In this document: positions 19,367-20,286 of the stretch, one piece after another
Layout: each line of letters starts with the position of its first letter
Position numbering within the stretch: the first letter of the stretch is position 1
From: Euperipatoides rowelli
Taxonomy: Eukaryota > Onychophora > Udeonychophora > Euonychophora > Peripatopsidae
Assembly: GCA_003024985.2 (NCBI GenBank)
Contig: PXIH01S0012871.1
Direction: 5' to 3' (one strand)
Length of the DNA stretch: 20,286 nt
Position numbers and translations under genes: made by a program
The notes under the pieces: model-generated
Told to the model about the DNA's origin: nothing
Databases searched by the model: none
The model's input: only the letters and a program-made list of their open reading frames with translations

Positions 19367-19589
19367 CTAATTTAAAAAAAATAGAATTGTTTTATCAAGT
19401 TACTGATGATAAATTAACAAATAATTATATAAATGTTTTCATACCATAACAAATGATACACAATTAATATTACTGCCCACAATAGTTAGTATTAAACTGT
19501 AGTTTAAAAAAAAGAAAATAATAATAAAGAATGCATAAAACAATTTAAAAAAAAAAAACACACACATTTTGATCCCTAAACAATTACAC
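19367..19589. other. AT-rich sequence, presumed intron of the opposite-strand gene
   Basis: Low-complexity A/T-rich sequence lies upstream of the - strand exon acceptor. Nothing else was recognised. Confidence 0.4.
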
Positions 19590-20173
19590 AATATTTTTTT
19601 TTATATTTTATTAAGAACATATAAAATATATACAGGGTTTAGTAATGCCTCACAATATAATTCTTTCTAATACAATGACACATTATTAAAGAAGGAAACC
19701 CAATTCAAAATTTACATGGTTTAAATACAAACTAAATAATACATTAGTTTTTCTTTCCAATCCCACTATATGTCATAACTAATCCCAGGCATTAGAACAC
19801 AATGCTCTTGTCCCAATACCTGTCCATTACTTCCTCACTATATAAAAACAACTCCTTTTTATATTCATCATGTATAAACGTTAATACTTTCCAAGAAAAC
19901 TGTGTCTTCAACAAACCCTGATAAAGAACCAAGCATCTAGCTTTCCAAACAGAAAAGTAAATTAGTATAATAAATTTTTTAATGTTACTATTGATTCATG
20001 AGAATCACATGGGACTTACTAAATGTAAAAAAAAGGGCTAAATAGGTCATGTACTGGATGGGCATGTCCAGAGATATAGAAAAGGTTGTAACTAAGTAAA
20101 ATTTGTGAAAGATTTCAACCCCCCAAATGTTAGAGAGCCACTGGATACAGTCAATAATACCTGAGTTTCCTTT
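19590..20173 (-). pseudogene. LINE-like retrotransposon 3' end, frameshifted
   Basis: On the - strand two adjacent open frames of 61 codons (20173-19991) and 67 codons (19995-19795, stop TAA 19794-19792) overlap by a few bases in different frames. They read as one protein broken by a frameshift. The second contains FIILIYFSVWKARCLVL and ends EEVMDRYWDKSIVF. The spacing of aromatic and basic residues resembles the extreme C terminus of LINE reverse-transcriptase proteins. A 3' UTR-like stretch follows, ending in AATAAA (plus 19607-19612) and a short A run near 19592-19600. The element would be 5'-truncated or continue beyond the window. Family identity is uncertain. Confidence 0.4.
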
Positions 20174-20191
20174 TCAAATGGTGGGAGCTGA

Positions 20192-20213
20192 TATTATTAT
20201 TATTATTATTTAT
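20192..20213. repeat. (TAT)n microsatellite
   Basis: A run of TAT/ATT trinucleotides lies near the right end of the window. It is a simple repeat, possibly part of a retroelement tail. Confidence 0.8.
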
Positions 20214-20286
20214 TACATAGTAAACGGGTAGAACCCAATTACAAACTATGTGCTGACTGCACTAAATTAGTTTTGATATGTTACAT

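Overview
The window is eukaryotic, animal nuclear DNA. It is strongly A+T-rich, its coding parts are short exons bounded by GT/AG splice sites, and it holds tRNA-derived SINEs, hAT transposon remnants, a LINE-like remnant, microsatellites and a 2.1-kb minisatellite. An invertebrate is likely. A lophotrochozoan such as a gastropod mollusc would fit the base composition, the SINE load and the cadherin type, but this is an impression, not a proof. One base is unresolved (N at 17428), so this is assembled genomic sequence.

The main gene is the 3' half of a non-classical cadherin on the + strand. Four exons join in frame: 529-660 (end of one cadherin repeat with the DxNDxxPxF linker), 3317-3568 (the last extracellular cadherin repeat), 9099-9262 (membrane-proximal stalk and transmembrane helix) and 13282-14113 (whole cytoplasmic tail and stop). 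The first two junctions are phase 0 and the third is phase 2. A possible alternative last exon (12460-12541), also phase-compatible, would replace the long tail with 27 residues. The 5' part of the gene lies outside the window. The first AATAAA after the stop is at 14495-14500.

The introns hold most of the repeats. Intron 661-3316 has a complete tRNA-type SINE with a 15-bp target-site duplication. Intron 3569-9098 has a decayed but nearly full-length hAT transposase (about 3979-6234), whose last conserved codons run directly into a 2.1-kb GC-rich minisatellite (6230-8334). Intron 9263-13281 has a perfect 42-bp palindrome and three more SINE-like copies. Every tRNA-type SINE seen with recognisable promoter boxes is on the - strand, antisense to the cadherin.

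Downstream of the cadherin (14500-20286) the DNA is mostly AT-rich and non-coding. It holds a ZBED-type hAT fragment, a long near-perfect hairpin, a further SINE and a palindromic RFX-type X-box. On the - strand at 19286-19366 there is a short spliced exon resembling the conserved PLYDRYR segment of FAM13 proteins, which suggests a convergent (tail-to-tail) neighbouring gene. The window ends in a decayed LINE-like 3' end. I found no clear new multi-gene system. The most unusual items are the cadherin tail with repeated tyrosine motifs, its possible alternative ending, and the minisatellite that begins inside the hAT coding sequence.
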